Of a DNA stretch of 39,938 bases, positions 9,698-20,548 are shown piece after piece; position 1 is the first letter of the stretch, and each line of letters opens with the position of its first letter. Origin of the DNA: an uncultured Pelagibacteraceae bacterium (lineage in GTDB: Bacteria > Pseudomonadota > Alphaproteobacteria > Pelagibacterales > Pelagibacteraceae). Position numbers and translations under genes: made by a program. The notes beneath the pieces were generated by a model. The model was given only the letters and a program-made list of their open reading frames with translations, was not told the origin of the DNA and did not search any database. The stretch is taken from positions 1 through 39,938 of the forward strand of contig CABYJW010000007.1 in assembly GCA_902519465.1 (NCBI GenBank), in the 5' to 3' direction.

Positions 9698-10759
9698 ATG
9701 AGAAGCTATTACACCAGGGCGTGTAATTTTTATCATGGAAAAGCTGCGAGAAGACTAATCAAATTAAACAAAGCTTTTCCACTAAATGGTAAAAAAAATA
9801 TTGCCTTTGATCAATTAGAAATTTTTTCAAGGGAAAAAAGAAAAGTTAAAACCAGATTAATACACATAAAAGAAATTAACACTCTTAATAAAAATATAAA
9901 AAAAATTGTTAAATACGATCTAAAAAAGATTATATCAAAAAGAAAAAACTTCCTTAAAAACATTAATTTTAGTCATGCTACAATAATGGGTATCTTAAAT
10001 CTTACCCCAGATAGTTTTTCTGATGGAGGAAAATTTAATAGTAATAAAAAAGCCCTCAAACAAATTTCTTATATGATTGAGTCTGGGGCTAAAATTGTTG
10101 ATATAGGAGGGGAGTCAACGCGACCAGGATCAAAAACAATCGACCCAAGTAAAGAATGGAAAAGAGTCAAATATATTGTAGAAAATTTTAAAAAAAAATA
10201 TAAAAAAGTTTGCCTATCAATTGATACCAGAAAATCCGACATAATGATCAAAAGCATAAAAAATGGAGCAGATATTATTAATGATGTATCAGGTTTTAAT
10301 TATGATCCAAATACAATATTGAAACTTAAAAATTTCAATATCCCAAAAGTTTTACATCATATGCAGGGTACACCAAACACTATGCAAAAAAATCCAAAAT
10401 ATCAAAATGTTTTGCTTGATATTTACGATTTTTTTGAAAAGAAAATTTTAAATATATCTAATAATAAAAAAACTATTTTAGATCCTGGTATTGGTTTTGG
10501 TAAAACTTTGAAACATAATTTGACTTTAATTTCTAAAATATCTTTGTTTCATAGTCTTGGACTTCCTATTTTGGTTGGTACTTCAAGAAAAAGATTTATT
10601 AACCAAATTTCTGGAGAATATGATAGCAAGGATAGAATAGGGGGAACTTTAGCCTCTATTCTTTTTTTATTATCTCAAGGAGTGCAAATTTTTAGAGTAC
10701 ACAATGTTCGGGAAATAAAACAAGGGATTTTAGTATTTGAAAAAATATATGAAGAATAA
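9698..10759 (+). CDS. folP: Dihydropteroate synthase with ~90-aa N-terminal extension
   Basis: TIMGILNLTPDSFSDGG, DIGGESTRPGS, DVSGF, LDPGIGFGKT, GTSRKRFI motifs. Confidence 0.93.
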   Translation: MRSYYTRACNFYHGKAARRLIKLNKAFPLNGKKNIAFDQLEIFSREKRKVKTRLIHIKEINTLNKNIKKIVKYDLKKIISKRKNFLKNINFSHATIMGILNLTPDSFSDGGKFNSNKKALKQISYMIESGAKIVDIGGESTRPGSKTIDPSKEWKRVKYIVENFKKKYKKVCLSIDTRKSDIMIKSIKNGADIINDVSGFNYDPNTILKLKNFNIPKVLHHMQGTPNTMQKNPKYQNVLLDIYDFFEKKILNISNNKKTILDPGIGFGKTLKHNLTLISKISLFHSLGLPILVGTSRKRFINQISGEYDSKDRIGGTLASILFLLSQGVQIFRVHNVREIKQGILVFEKIYEE

Positions 10760-12080
10760 ATACTTTGGTACTGATGGAATTAGAGGAACTGTAAATCAAG
10801 GAAATATTACTGGTGAAAAATTTTTTAAATTTGGATTAGCATCAGGTACTTATTTTAAAAATCAAAAAAAGTCTAAACAGATTGCAATTATAGCTAAAGA
10901 TACACGATTATCAGGATATACTTTAGAGCCTGCTTTGGTCTCGGGACTTGTCTCAGGAGGAATGAATGTATTTACTTTAGGACCATTACCCACAAATGGT
11001 TTAGCAATGCTAACTAAATCAATGAAAGCTAATATGGGAATTATGATTACAGCTTCCCACAATCCTTATTTTGACAATGGTCTTAAACTATTCGGTCCTA
11101 ATGGGATGAAGTTGTCTGACAAAATTGAAAAAAGGATTGAAAAACTAATAGATGCTAAAAATACAAAACAGTTAACAAATCCTAAATTTTTAGGAAGAGT
11201 TAAAAGATTAGAAGATGGAAATGATAAATATATAAGAATACTAAAAAATAATTTTCCAAGTAATTTTAAACTTAAAGGAATAAAAATAGTTTTAGATTGT
11301 GCAAATGGAGCTTGCTATAAAGCAGCACCTAAATTACTTAAAGAACTCGGAGCAAAAGTTATTTCCATAGGAGTCAAACCAAATGGATTGAATATCAATG
11401 AGAAATGCGGATCAACTTTCCCATCAAAAATAAAGACAGCGGTAAAAAAGTACAAAGCAAATGTTGGAATAGCATTTGATGGAGATGCTGACAGAGTAAT
11501 TATGTGCGATGAAAAGGGCAAAATAATAGATGGTGATCAAATCATTGCAATGTTGGCCAGACGTTGGAAGTCTAAAAAAATTTTAAAGGGCGGAGTGATA
11601 GGAACACTAATGTCTAATTATGGTTTAGAAAAATTTTTAAAAAATGAGAAAATAAGATTTTCAAGATCAAAGGTTGGAGATAGGTATGTTAAAGAAAAAA
11701 TGAAAAAATTTAATTATAATCTAGGTGGTGAACAGTCTGGGCATATTATTTTAGGAAAATTCGCAACAACTGGTGATGGATTATTAGTAGCTTTAGAAGT
11801 TTTGTTTTCGCTTCGAAAAGGTAAAAAAGCCAGCCATCTCCTTAAAGTATTTAAACCACTACCACAAATATTAGAGAATATAATAGTAAAAGATAAAAAT
11901 ATTATTAGCAAATTTAAATGTAAAGTTGCAATAAAGAAAGCAAAAAAGATTATGGATCAGAAGGGTAGAATTCTAGTTAGAAAATCTGGAACAGAACCAA
12001 AAATTAGGATAATGGCCGAGTCATATGATAAAAGTTTAATTTTAAAATGTATAAAAATAATAAAAAAATCTATTAAATAA
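10749..12080 (+). CDS. glmM: Phosphoglucosamine mutase GlmM
   Basis: KYFGTDGIRGT N-terminus, ITASHNP active-site loop, FDGDADRV; track start is 10737, but the in-frame ATG at 10749 (MKNKYFGTDG) fits the family better. Confidence 0.95.
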   Translation: MKNKYFGTDGIRGTVNQGNITGEKFFKFGLASGTYFKNQKKSKQIAIIAKDTRLSGYTLEPALVSGLVSGGMNVFTLGPLPTNGLAMLTKSMKANMGIMITASHNPYFDNGLKLFGPNGMKLSDKIEKRIEKLIDAKNTKQLTNPKFLGRVKRLEDGNDKYIRILKNNFPSNFKLKGIKIVLDCANGACYKAAPKLLKELGAKVISIGVKPNGLNINEKCGSTFPSKIKTAVKKYKANVGIAFDGDADRVIMCDEKGKIIDGDQIIAMLARRWKSKKILKGGVIGTLMSNYGLEKFLKNEKIRFSRSKVGDRYVKEKMKKFNYNLGGEQSGHIILGKFATTGDGLLVALEVLFSLRKGKKASHLLKVFKPLPQILENIIVKDKNIISKFKCKVAIKKAKKIMDQKGRILVRKSGTEPKIRIMAESYDKSLILKCIKIIKKSIK

Positions 12081-12082
12081 AA

Positions 12083-14181
<2,099 letters not shown>

Positions 14182-14184
14182 TTT

Positions 14185-15084
14185 TTACTTTGCTGCTAAA
14201 AGATTTTTTGAGTTACTAGAGTTTAGCATCGCTTTTTGAAGTTTTTCAAAAGCTTTTGTTTCAATTTGCCTAATTCGTTCTCTACTTATTTTATATTTTT
14301 TGCTTAGTTCATCTAAAGTCTTTGGTTCTTCTGATAACTTTCTTTCCTGTATTATTTTTCTTTCTCTATCATTTAAAATTTTTATGGCATCTTGAAGTAA
14401 ACTCTTTTTTTCATCCAACTCTTGTTTTTGTGAAATATAAAGCTCTTGATCCAAATTATCATCAACTAGCCAGTCTTGCCATTCACCTTTTTCATCAGAT
14501 TTAATAGGATCGTTTAAAGATTTTTCTTGACCCATCATTCTTCTGTTCATTGAAATTACTTCATCTGATTTTACACCAAGTCTTTTTGATATTTCATTAA
14601 CCTGTTCTTTTTTTAGATCTCCCTCTTGACTTGGTGCAATTTGTTTTTTTATTTTTTTTAAATTAAAAAATAATTTTTTCTGTGCTGCTGTTGTCCCCAT
14701 TTTGACCAAACTCCATGATCTTAAAACATATTCTTGAATTCCAGCTTTGATCCACCACATAGCATAAGTTGCGAGTCTGAAGCCTTTGTCTGGATCAAAT
14801 TTTTTTACTGCCTGCATCAATCCAATATTGCCTTCAGATATTAATTCACTTACTGGAAGTCCATAACCTCTATATCCCATAGCAATTTTTGCTACCAATC
14901 TTAAGTGGCTCGTTACTAGTTTGTGTGCTGATTTTAAATTTCCACGATCTTTCCAATTTTTGGCTAGCATGTATTCCTCTTCTGCATCTAGCATAGGAAA
15001 TTTTTTAATTTGAGCAAGGTAAAGTGATAATCCTCCCTCTCCAGATAATATGGGTAAATTAGTTATCTCAGTTTTAGTATTCAT
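14185..15084 (-). CDS. rpoH: RNA polymerase heat-shock sigma factor RpoH (sigma-32)
   Basis: SLYLAQIKKFPMLDAEEEYMLAKNW; ATYAMWWIKAGIQEYVLRSWSLVKMGTTAAQKKLFFNL RpoH box; 299 aa. Confidence 0.95.
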   Translation of the reverse strand: MNTKTEITNLPILSGEGGLSLYLAQIKKFPMLDAEEEYMLAKNWKDRGNLKSAHKLVTSHLRLVAKIAMGYRGYGLPVSELISEGNIGLMQAVKKFDPDKGFRLATYAMWWIKAGIQEYVLRSWSLVKMGTTAAQKKLFFNLKKIKKQIAPSQEGDLKKEQVNEISKRLGVKSDEVISMNRRMMGQEKSLNDPIKSDEKGEWQDWLVDDNLDQELYISQKQELDEKKSLLQDAIKILNDRERKIIQERKLSEEPKTLDELSKKYKISRERIRQIETKAFEKLQKAMLNSSNSKNLLAAK

Positions 15085-15119
15085 TTACAGCTGTATATAT
15101 ATTTCTAAATAAAATTTTT

Positions 15120-16100
15120 TCAATTGGTTAATTTTTCAAGTATATCAAGTATTTTTTTAAAATCTTTGGGTAATTTTGACACAAATTCAATTTGTTTATT
15201 TTTTGAAGGGTGGGTAAATCCTAAGCTTATAGCATGAAGAGCCTGCCTTTCGAGATTCATTAAAACTTTCTCAAATTCTTTATTAATTTTCTTAAATTTT
15301 ATTTTTTGTTTTCCGTATTTTTTATCTCCAATTAAACCGTTTCCCTTATGGGAAAGATGTACTCTTATTTGGTGAGTCCGTCCAGTTTCTAAAGTACACT
15401 CTACCAAACTAATTTTTGGTATTTCATTATTTGCAAATACTTTTAATGTTTTATAATTAGTGATTGCTTTTTTTCCAGAAATTTCACTTACTGACATAAG
15501 CTGTCTATTTTTTTTACTTCTAGAAATTAGTGTTAAAATTTTTCCGTTTAATGGTCTTAAAACACCCCAAATTAATGCAATATATTTCCTTTTTATATTA
15601 TGCTGACTGAATTGATTTGAAAGCTTAACGTGAGATAAGTTATTTTTTGCTACGACTAGTAAGCCACTTGTTCCTTTATCAATTCTGTGAACTATACCAG
15701 GTCTAAGTATTCCATTTAAATCTGAAAGATTTTTTTTATAGTGATAAACTAAACCATTAACCAAAGTTCCACTTTTATTACCAGCTCCTGGGTGCACAAC
15801 TAATCCAGCTGGTTTATTTAAAACTATTAAATCACGATCTTCGTAAACAATGTCAATTTTAATTTTCTCTGGTTTAATATACTCATTTTTGCTTTCTGGG
15901 ATTGAAAAAAGTATTTTATCACCGATTTTTACTTTTTGAGATGGAGAAGAAATAATTCTATCATTAACTGACAAATTTTTAGAAAGTATAATTTTTTTAA
16001 TTTGTGTCCTAGTTATAGTTTTAAGCTTATGTGCCAAGAATTTATCTAGCCTTGCATTACTGTCTACTTCTTCAACTGAAAATGTTTTTATTTTAGTCAT
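15120..16100 (-). CDS. rluD: RluA/RluD-family 23S rRNA pseudouridine synthase
   Basis: S4-domain N-terminus; GILRPGIVHRIDKGTSGLLVVAK, TGRTHQIRVHLSHKG motifs. Confidence 0.93.
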   Translation of the reverse strand: MTKIKTFSVEEVDSNARLDKFLAHKLKTITRTQIKKIILSKNLSVNDRIISSPSQKVKIGDKILFSIPESKNEYIKPEKIKIDIVYEDRDLIVLNKPAGLVVHPGAGNKSGTLVNGLVYHYKKNLSDLNGILRPGIVHRIDKGTSGLLVVAKNNLSHVKLSNQFSQHNIKRKYIALIWGVLRPLNGKILTLISRSKKNRQLMSVSEISGKKAITNYKTLKVFANNEIPKISLVECTLETGRTHQIRVHLSHKGNGLIGDKKYGKQKIKFKKINKEFEKVLMNLERQALHAISLGFTHPSKNKQIEFVSKLPKDFKKILDILEKLTN

Positions 16101-16122
16101 TTATAGTTTAAAACATCTATAT

Positions 16123-16199
16123 GCGTTCGTAGCTCAACTGGATAGAGCGTCTGACTTCGGATCAGAAGGTTGAGGGTTCAAATCCTTCCGGGCGCACCA
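16123..16199 (+). tRNA. tRNA-Arg (anticodon TCG, nt 16157-16159), encoded CCA
   Basis: 77 nt; acceptor GCGTTCG/CGGGCGC (two G:U), D-loop AGCTCAACTGGATAGAGC, anticodon arm TCTGA-CTTCGGA-TCAGA, GGTTCAAATCC T-arm, CCA end. Confidence 0.96.
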
Positions 16200-16202
16200 A
16201 AA

Positions 16203-17009
16203 TCAAGCAATCCAATTTTTTAATTTATCTTTATTATTGATAATATACTCAGGATAACTTGAGTCTATTTCAATCTTTTTAATTTTATATCCCCGATCTA
16301 ACACATCTTCACCTTGATTAATTTTAAATTCAATATTTTTCTCACTAACAATTTCCGCTTTATTAAATTCGCCATGAGCAAAAGACTTTATTTTTTTTGA
16401 TATATTTTTTACATCTTGAAGATATGCGAAATGCCAACCACCTTTATCAATAATTTGAAGATTTTTTTGTTTATCAATTCTCCAAAAAGGATACTTTTTA
16501 AATTTCAAATTTCTAAGCCACTGGGGTGATTTTAAATTTTTTTTGAGACAAATTTTTGAACCATGCCAATTATTTTCATTTAAGTTTAAGAGGTTAAGCT
16601 TGTACATAAACATTTTTTGTGAAAAAACTGCGTATTTATTTTTATCAAAAATTTTTAACTTATTTAAATCTGGTATTTCATCGACATCAGATAAGATGAT
16701 TAGATCGTTATCCTGGGATTTATTTAAACCCTTCATAATAGAATTTCTTTGATGCTGCTCCACAAGAGATTCTCCTCCAGTATGAGGTCTTTTTATGTTG
16801 TCGGGAGTATCGTCAACTTCTATGTAAATAATTTTGTTTTGAAACTTTTTATATTTATTTTTATCAAAATGCAGTTTTCTACCTTGACCTTGATGGTTAA
16901 CTGTTGATTCGACTATTACAAAAAAATCAACATACTCATCCAGTATATTAAATCTTAAATCAGCGATATGATCTTCGTTAAAATATTGAAAACAGTCAAA
17001 AATTGCCAT
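16203..17009 (-). CDS. GT17-family glycosyltransferase (MGAT3 / beta-1,4-mannosyl-glycoprotein GlcNAc-transferase-like)
   Basis: MAIFDCFQYFNEDHIADLRFNILDEYVDFFVIVESTVNHQGQGRKLHF, LIILSDVDEIPDLN, GGWHFAYLQD resemble GT17 (Glyco_transf_17). Confidence 0.85.
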   Translation of the reverse strand: MAIFDCFQYFNEDHIADLRFNILDEYVDFFVIVESTVNHQGQGRKLHFDKNKYKKFQNKIIYIEVDDTPDNIKRPHTGGESLVEQHQRNSIMKGLNKSQDNDLIILSDVDEIPDLNKLKIFDKNKYAVFSQKMFMYKLNLLNLNENNWHGSKICLKKNLKSPQWLRNLKFKKYPFWRIDKQKNLQIIDKGGWHFAYLQDVKNISKKIKSFAHGEFNKAEIVSEKNIEFKINQGEDVLDRGYKIKKIEIDSSYPEYIINNKDKLKNWIA

Positions 17010-17015
17010 ATTTCT

Positions 17016-17120
17016 TTAATCAAAATATTTGTCTTTAATTTTCATATAAAATTTAGAGTGAGGTAAATTTAATGATTTAGATATTTTATTTAAAAATTTT
17101 ATTTGTCCAGATATGAGCAT
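17016..17120 (-). CDS. Possible 34-aa small ORF between the oxygenase-like gene and the GT17 gene
   Basis: Manual translation MLISGQIKFLNKISKSLNLPHSKFYMKIKDKYFD*; co-directional with both neighbours and fills the gap; could also be a gene remnant. Confidence 0.3.
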   Translation of the reverse strand: MLISGQIKFLNKISKSLNLPHSKFYMKIKDKYFD

Positions 17121-17129
17121 TAAATTTTT

Positions 17130-17837
17130 TCATTTTCTTGTAAAAGTTGCTATTCCAATTTTTTTCCCCTCAATAACAGATGATGAACAATGTAAATGTG
17201 ATCTATCAAAAATTAGCATCGATCCAACTTCCCACTCATAAATTATCTCTACTTCTAAACCTTTTAAATTATTTATATCCTCATGCTTTAAGTACTTTTC
17301 ATGGATTTTTTTGTCAAACGGTTTATCCCCATATAATTTTAAATGCTCTGCTGATCTTTTATTCTGGCCGTAACTTAAGTTTTTTTTCTTTAATTCTTCA
17401 GGATCTTGAGTAAAAGAGGTTGATCCACCATAATACCTATTTTTGAAAATTACAGTACTTCCTACTGGAGTAAGAGGAATTAAACTTTGTTTATATATTT
17501 GATTTTTTATTTCAAAACCCGCATCTACGTGAAGACCTATTGGAGCGTAACTTTCTTGAATAAGACCATAAATATCTTTGCCATTTTCATCTTTGAGGTT
17601 ATCCATTTTAAAATCTCCAATTTCTTTTCCAAGTCTCTCACAAAATATTTTTTCTAAACCATCATCATAACCTTGAAGCCATCTTTTTTTAATAACATTT
17701 TGTTTTTTATTATGAGTTGTAACTGGTAGCTTCTCATACAAATTCATAAATTCCTGAATTTCTTTTTTGCTATAAATGTTTTTTATTACCTTGGGAGCTG
17801 TCTCAGTTTTTTTTATTTTTTCTATTTTTTCATCCAT
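17130..17837 (-). CDS. Putative 2OG-Fe(II) dioxygenase-like protein
   Basis: GLHVDAG (HxD) and DRSHLHCSSSVIEGKKIGIATF (distal His then basic residue) arranged as in double-stranded beta-helix oxygenases; no closer family recognised. Confidence 0.55.
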   Translation of the reverse strand: MDEKIEKIKKTETAPKVIKNIYSKKEIQEFMNLYEKLPVTTHNKKQNVIKKRWLQGYDDGLEKIFCERLGKEIGDFKMDNLKDENGKDIYGLIQESYAPIGLHVDAGFEIKNQIYKQSLIPLTPVGSTVIFKNRYYGGSTSFTQDPEELKKKNLSYGQNKRSAEHLKLYGDKPFDKKIHEKYLKHEDINNLKGLEVEIIYEWEVGSMLIFDRSHLHCSSSVIEGKKIGIATFTRK

Positions 17838-17843
17838 AATATT

Positions 17844-18635
17844 TTATTCACCCATATTAATAAGTGTTCCCCTTACTTTTGCCCCTAAAAAAGAAACGTA
17901 AAAAATAATCACACCTAAAATAAAGTAAACTATAGATATAGATATTGATTTAATTATGTCAAAATAATTCACATTTCCACTTATCAAAATACTTCTCATT
18001 TCCTCAAATATATGAACTAAAGGTAATCCTTTAGCTATAATCTGCAAAGAATTTGGAAGTATTTCTATTGGATAATAAATACAGCCTAATGGAGCTAAAA
18101 AAAATAAACTTGCCCAAGCAATATTTTCAAATGATGGTCCAAATCTTAATAAACCTGAAGTAACCAACAGACCCAAAGTGATACCAAATAAATATAATGC
18201 TAGTAATAAAAATAATAACGGCATTCCTAATTTAAAAACTGATACACCAAAAAGAGGTATAGCTATGATTGCAGCAGGTATCATTCCAATTAAAGCTCTT
18301 AAAATAGCAGTAAATGTAAGCGAAGCTACAATTTCACTTATTTTTATTGGTGCAATGAATAAATTAGTAAAATTTCTACTCCAAATTTCTTCTAAAAACA
18401 TCATATTAAAACTAATACTTATTCTAAATAAAAAATCATATAAAATTGCTGCAGTTAAAATAATACCAACTGTATTACTGTAATATTCTGAGTTTAATGT
18501 AAAAAACTTTGAAATAAATCCCCAAAGAAAAATTTGAACGGTTGGCCAATAAATTAAGTCAATAATCCTAGGAAGAGAATTACTGATCAAATACATGTGT
18601 CTTAATCCTAGAGCATAAACTTTATTAAAATTCAC
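17844..18635 (-). CDS. ABC-2 type transporter permease
   Basis: Multi-TM ABC-2 membrane protein pattern (FAPI..FFLAPLGCIYYPIEILPNSLQIIAKGLPLVHIFEEMR); overlaps the ATPase gene. Confidence 0.85.
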   Translation of the reverse strand: MNFNKVYALGLRHMYLISNSLPRIIDLIYWPTVQIFLWGFISKFFTLNSEYYSNTVGIILTAAILYDFLFRISISFNMMFLEEIWSRNFTNLFIAPIKISEIVASLTFTAILRALIGMIPAAIIAIPLFGVSVFKLGMPLLFLLLALYLFGITLGLLVTSGLLRFGPSFENIAWASLFFLAPLGCIYYPIEILPNSLQIIAKGLPLVHIFEEMRSILISGNVNYFDIIKSISISIVYFILGVIIFYVSFLGAKVRGTLINMGE

Positions 18636-19356
18636 TTTTGCTCCTTGCTAATTTTAAAAATGTTTCCTCAAGATTATTTCTTCCGTGTTTATCAATTATT
18701 TGTTTACATGTACCCCTATCTATAATTTTCCCGTTCTTCATCATTATAATACTGTCACACAGTCTTTCGACCTCAGCCATATTGTGTGATGCAAGAAGTA
18801 TTGTAACTTTATTTTTACTTCTGTAGTTTTGAATATAGCTTCTAACAAAATCACCTATATCTGGATCTAGGCTGGCTGTAGGTTCATCCAAAAGTAAAAT
18901 TTCAGGTTTATTTATTAAAGACTTTGCTAATGAAACTCTATTTTTTTGTCCAGATGATAGTTCTCCAGTTTTTCGTTCAAAGAAGTCACTAATATTCAAA
19001 TCTTCAGATATCTCATCAATTCTTTCTTTTCTATTTTTTATTCCATAAAGTCTGCTGTAAACTTCTAGATTTTGTCTAACAGTAAGTTTTTTAGGTAATT
19101 CAATGTAAGGAGAAGCAAAGTTAATTCGCGCCAAAATCTCATCTCGTTTAAAAGTATCCAGATTTTTGTTATCAATAATTATTTCTCCGCTTGTTGGTTT
19201 AATGAGACCTAAAATCATTCCTATAGATGTAGTTTTACCACAACCATTCGGTCCTAATAAACCAAGTGTTCTATCTTTATCAATTTCAAAATTTATACCA
19301 TTTACGGCAAAACTATCATTAAACTTTTTTTTTAAGTTTTTAATTTGTATAAACAT
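18625..19356 (-). CDS. ABC transporter ATP-binding protein
   Basis: GPNGCGKTT Walker A, LSSGQKNRVSLAKSL signature, LLLDEPTASLDPD Walker B. Confidence 0.95.
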   Translation of the reverse strand: MFIQIKNLKKKFNDSFAVNGINFEIDKDRTLGLLGPNGCGKTTSIGMILGLIKPTSGEIIIDNKNLDTFKRDEILARINFASPYIELPKKLTVRQNLEVYSRLYGIKNRKERIDEISEDLNISDFFERKTGELSSGQKNRVSLAKSLINKPEILLLDEPTASLDPDIGDFVRSYIQNYRSKNKVTILLASHNMAEVERLCDSIIMMKNGKIIDRGTCKQIIDKHGRNNLEETFLKLARSKSEF

Positions 19357-20298
19357 TTAGTTTGCTGCTTTTTTAAGTCTATCATTTATAGCTATTCCTA
19401 TTTTACTCTTTGGAATTTTAACTACTTTAATTTTTTTGAAACCTTTTTTTTTAATTTTTCTCAAAGTTTTGTATAAGTTTCTAGCCGCTTCTTCCAGACT
19501 CCCTTTCTTACTTAAGTTAAATATATTTTTTTGGTTATTATACCTTTTGCCAAAAACTATACATGCGGCTTTATCATCCATTTTTTTAATGTTTAATTCT
19601 ATTGGGATACCAGGCGAATAATGTTTTTTTGTCATGCCTGGCGAGATCACTTTATTTGATTTATTTGAAAAATAAACCTTTTCTCTTAAAATTTTATTAA
19701 TTTCTTTAGCACTTATGGCACCAGGACGGAGAATTTGTATCTTTTTATTTAAATTTACTACAGTAGACTCTAATCCTATTTTACATTTTCCTCCATCTAA
19801 AATAAACGAAAGTTTTTTACCGAATTCATCTAAAACATCATTAGAACAGACGGGACTAACCGCAGATGATAAATTTGCACTCGGAATAGCTAAAGGAAAT
19901 TTTAATTTACCTAATAATTTTCTTATAATTCTATTTTGAGGAAATCTAACAGCAATAGTTTTTAAATTTGCGTTCGCTAAAGACGAAATTTTTGAATTTT
20001 TTCTTTTTTTTAAAATATATGTAAGTGGCCCAGGAGAAAATTTTTTATATAGCTTTAAAAACTTATCACTTAAAAAAGCATCTTTTTTTAATAATCCAAG
20101 GTTGTAATAGTGAATTATCAAAGGGTTGATCCTTGGCCTTTTTTTTAATTTATAAATTTTTTTTACCGCATTATTGGAATAGGCGTTTCCAGCTAGCCCA
20201 TATACAGTCTCTGTTGGAAGGCCAATAATATTGTTTTTCATTAAAATTTTTTTTGCTCTGGCTAAATTTAATGAAGAATTTTTATAGATATTTTTCAT
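19357..20298 (-). CDS. L-threonylcarbamoyladenylate synthase (Sua5/YwlC/TsaC family)
   Basis: IIGLPTETVYGLAGNAYSN, KRPRINPLIIHY, FPLAIPSANLSSAVSPV; C-terminal Sua5-like domain (SPGMTKKHYSPGIPI). Confidence 0.93.
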   Translation of the reverse strand: MKNIYKNSSLNLARAKKILMKNNIIGLPTETVYGLAGNAYSNNAVKKIYKLKKRPRINPLIIHYYNLGLLKKDAFLSDKFLKLYKKFSPGPLTYILKKRKNSKISSLANANLKTIAVRFPQNRIIRKLLGKLKFPLAIPSANLSSAVSPVCSNDVLDEFGKKLSFILDGGKCKIGLESTVVNLNKKIQILRPGAISAKEINKILREKVYFSNKSNKVISPGMTKKHYSPGIPIELNIKKMDDKAACIVFGKRYNNQKNIFNLSKKGSLEEAARNLYKTLRKIKKKGFKKIKVVKIPKSKIGIAINDRLKKAAN

Positions 20299-20319
20299 TT
20301 AAAGATTATTATAAATTCA

Positions 20320-20544
20320 ATGAAAAGGAAAAATATTCCAACTGATATCAAAAGTAAATCATTAAACGAAACAAAATCAGAAATATCAGATATTCTTGAA
20401 AGATTAGAAAATAATCAAGTAGATCTTGAAGCTTCTAAAAAGGATTACGAAAGACTTCTGGTCTTAAATGATCATATTGACAACCTGTTTAAAGAAAAAC
20501 TTAATAATATTAAATCTATTGGATTAAAAAATAAAACTTCTTGA
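20320..20544 (+). CDS. xseB: Exodeoxyribonuclease VII small subunit
   Basis: 74 aa; ISDILERLENNQVDLEASKKDYERLLVLNDHIDNLFKEKL; adjacent to ispA-dxs as commonly seen. Confidence 0.85.
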   Translation: MKRKNIPTDIKSKSLNETKSEISDILERLENNQVDLEASKKDYERLLVLNDHIDNLFKEKLNNIKSIGLKNKTS

Positions 20545-20548
20545 TAAA

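Noticed and set aside
18178-18483. 101-aa plus-strand ORF opposite the ABC-2 permease
   Set aside because: Antisense shadow of a membrane protein gene; Asn/Ile/Lys-rich with no motif.
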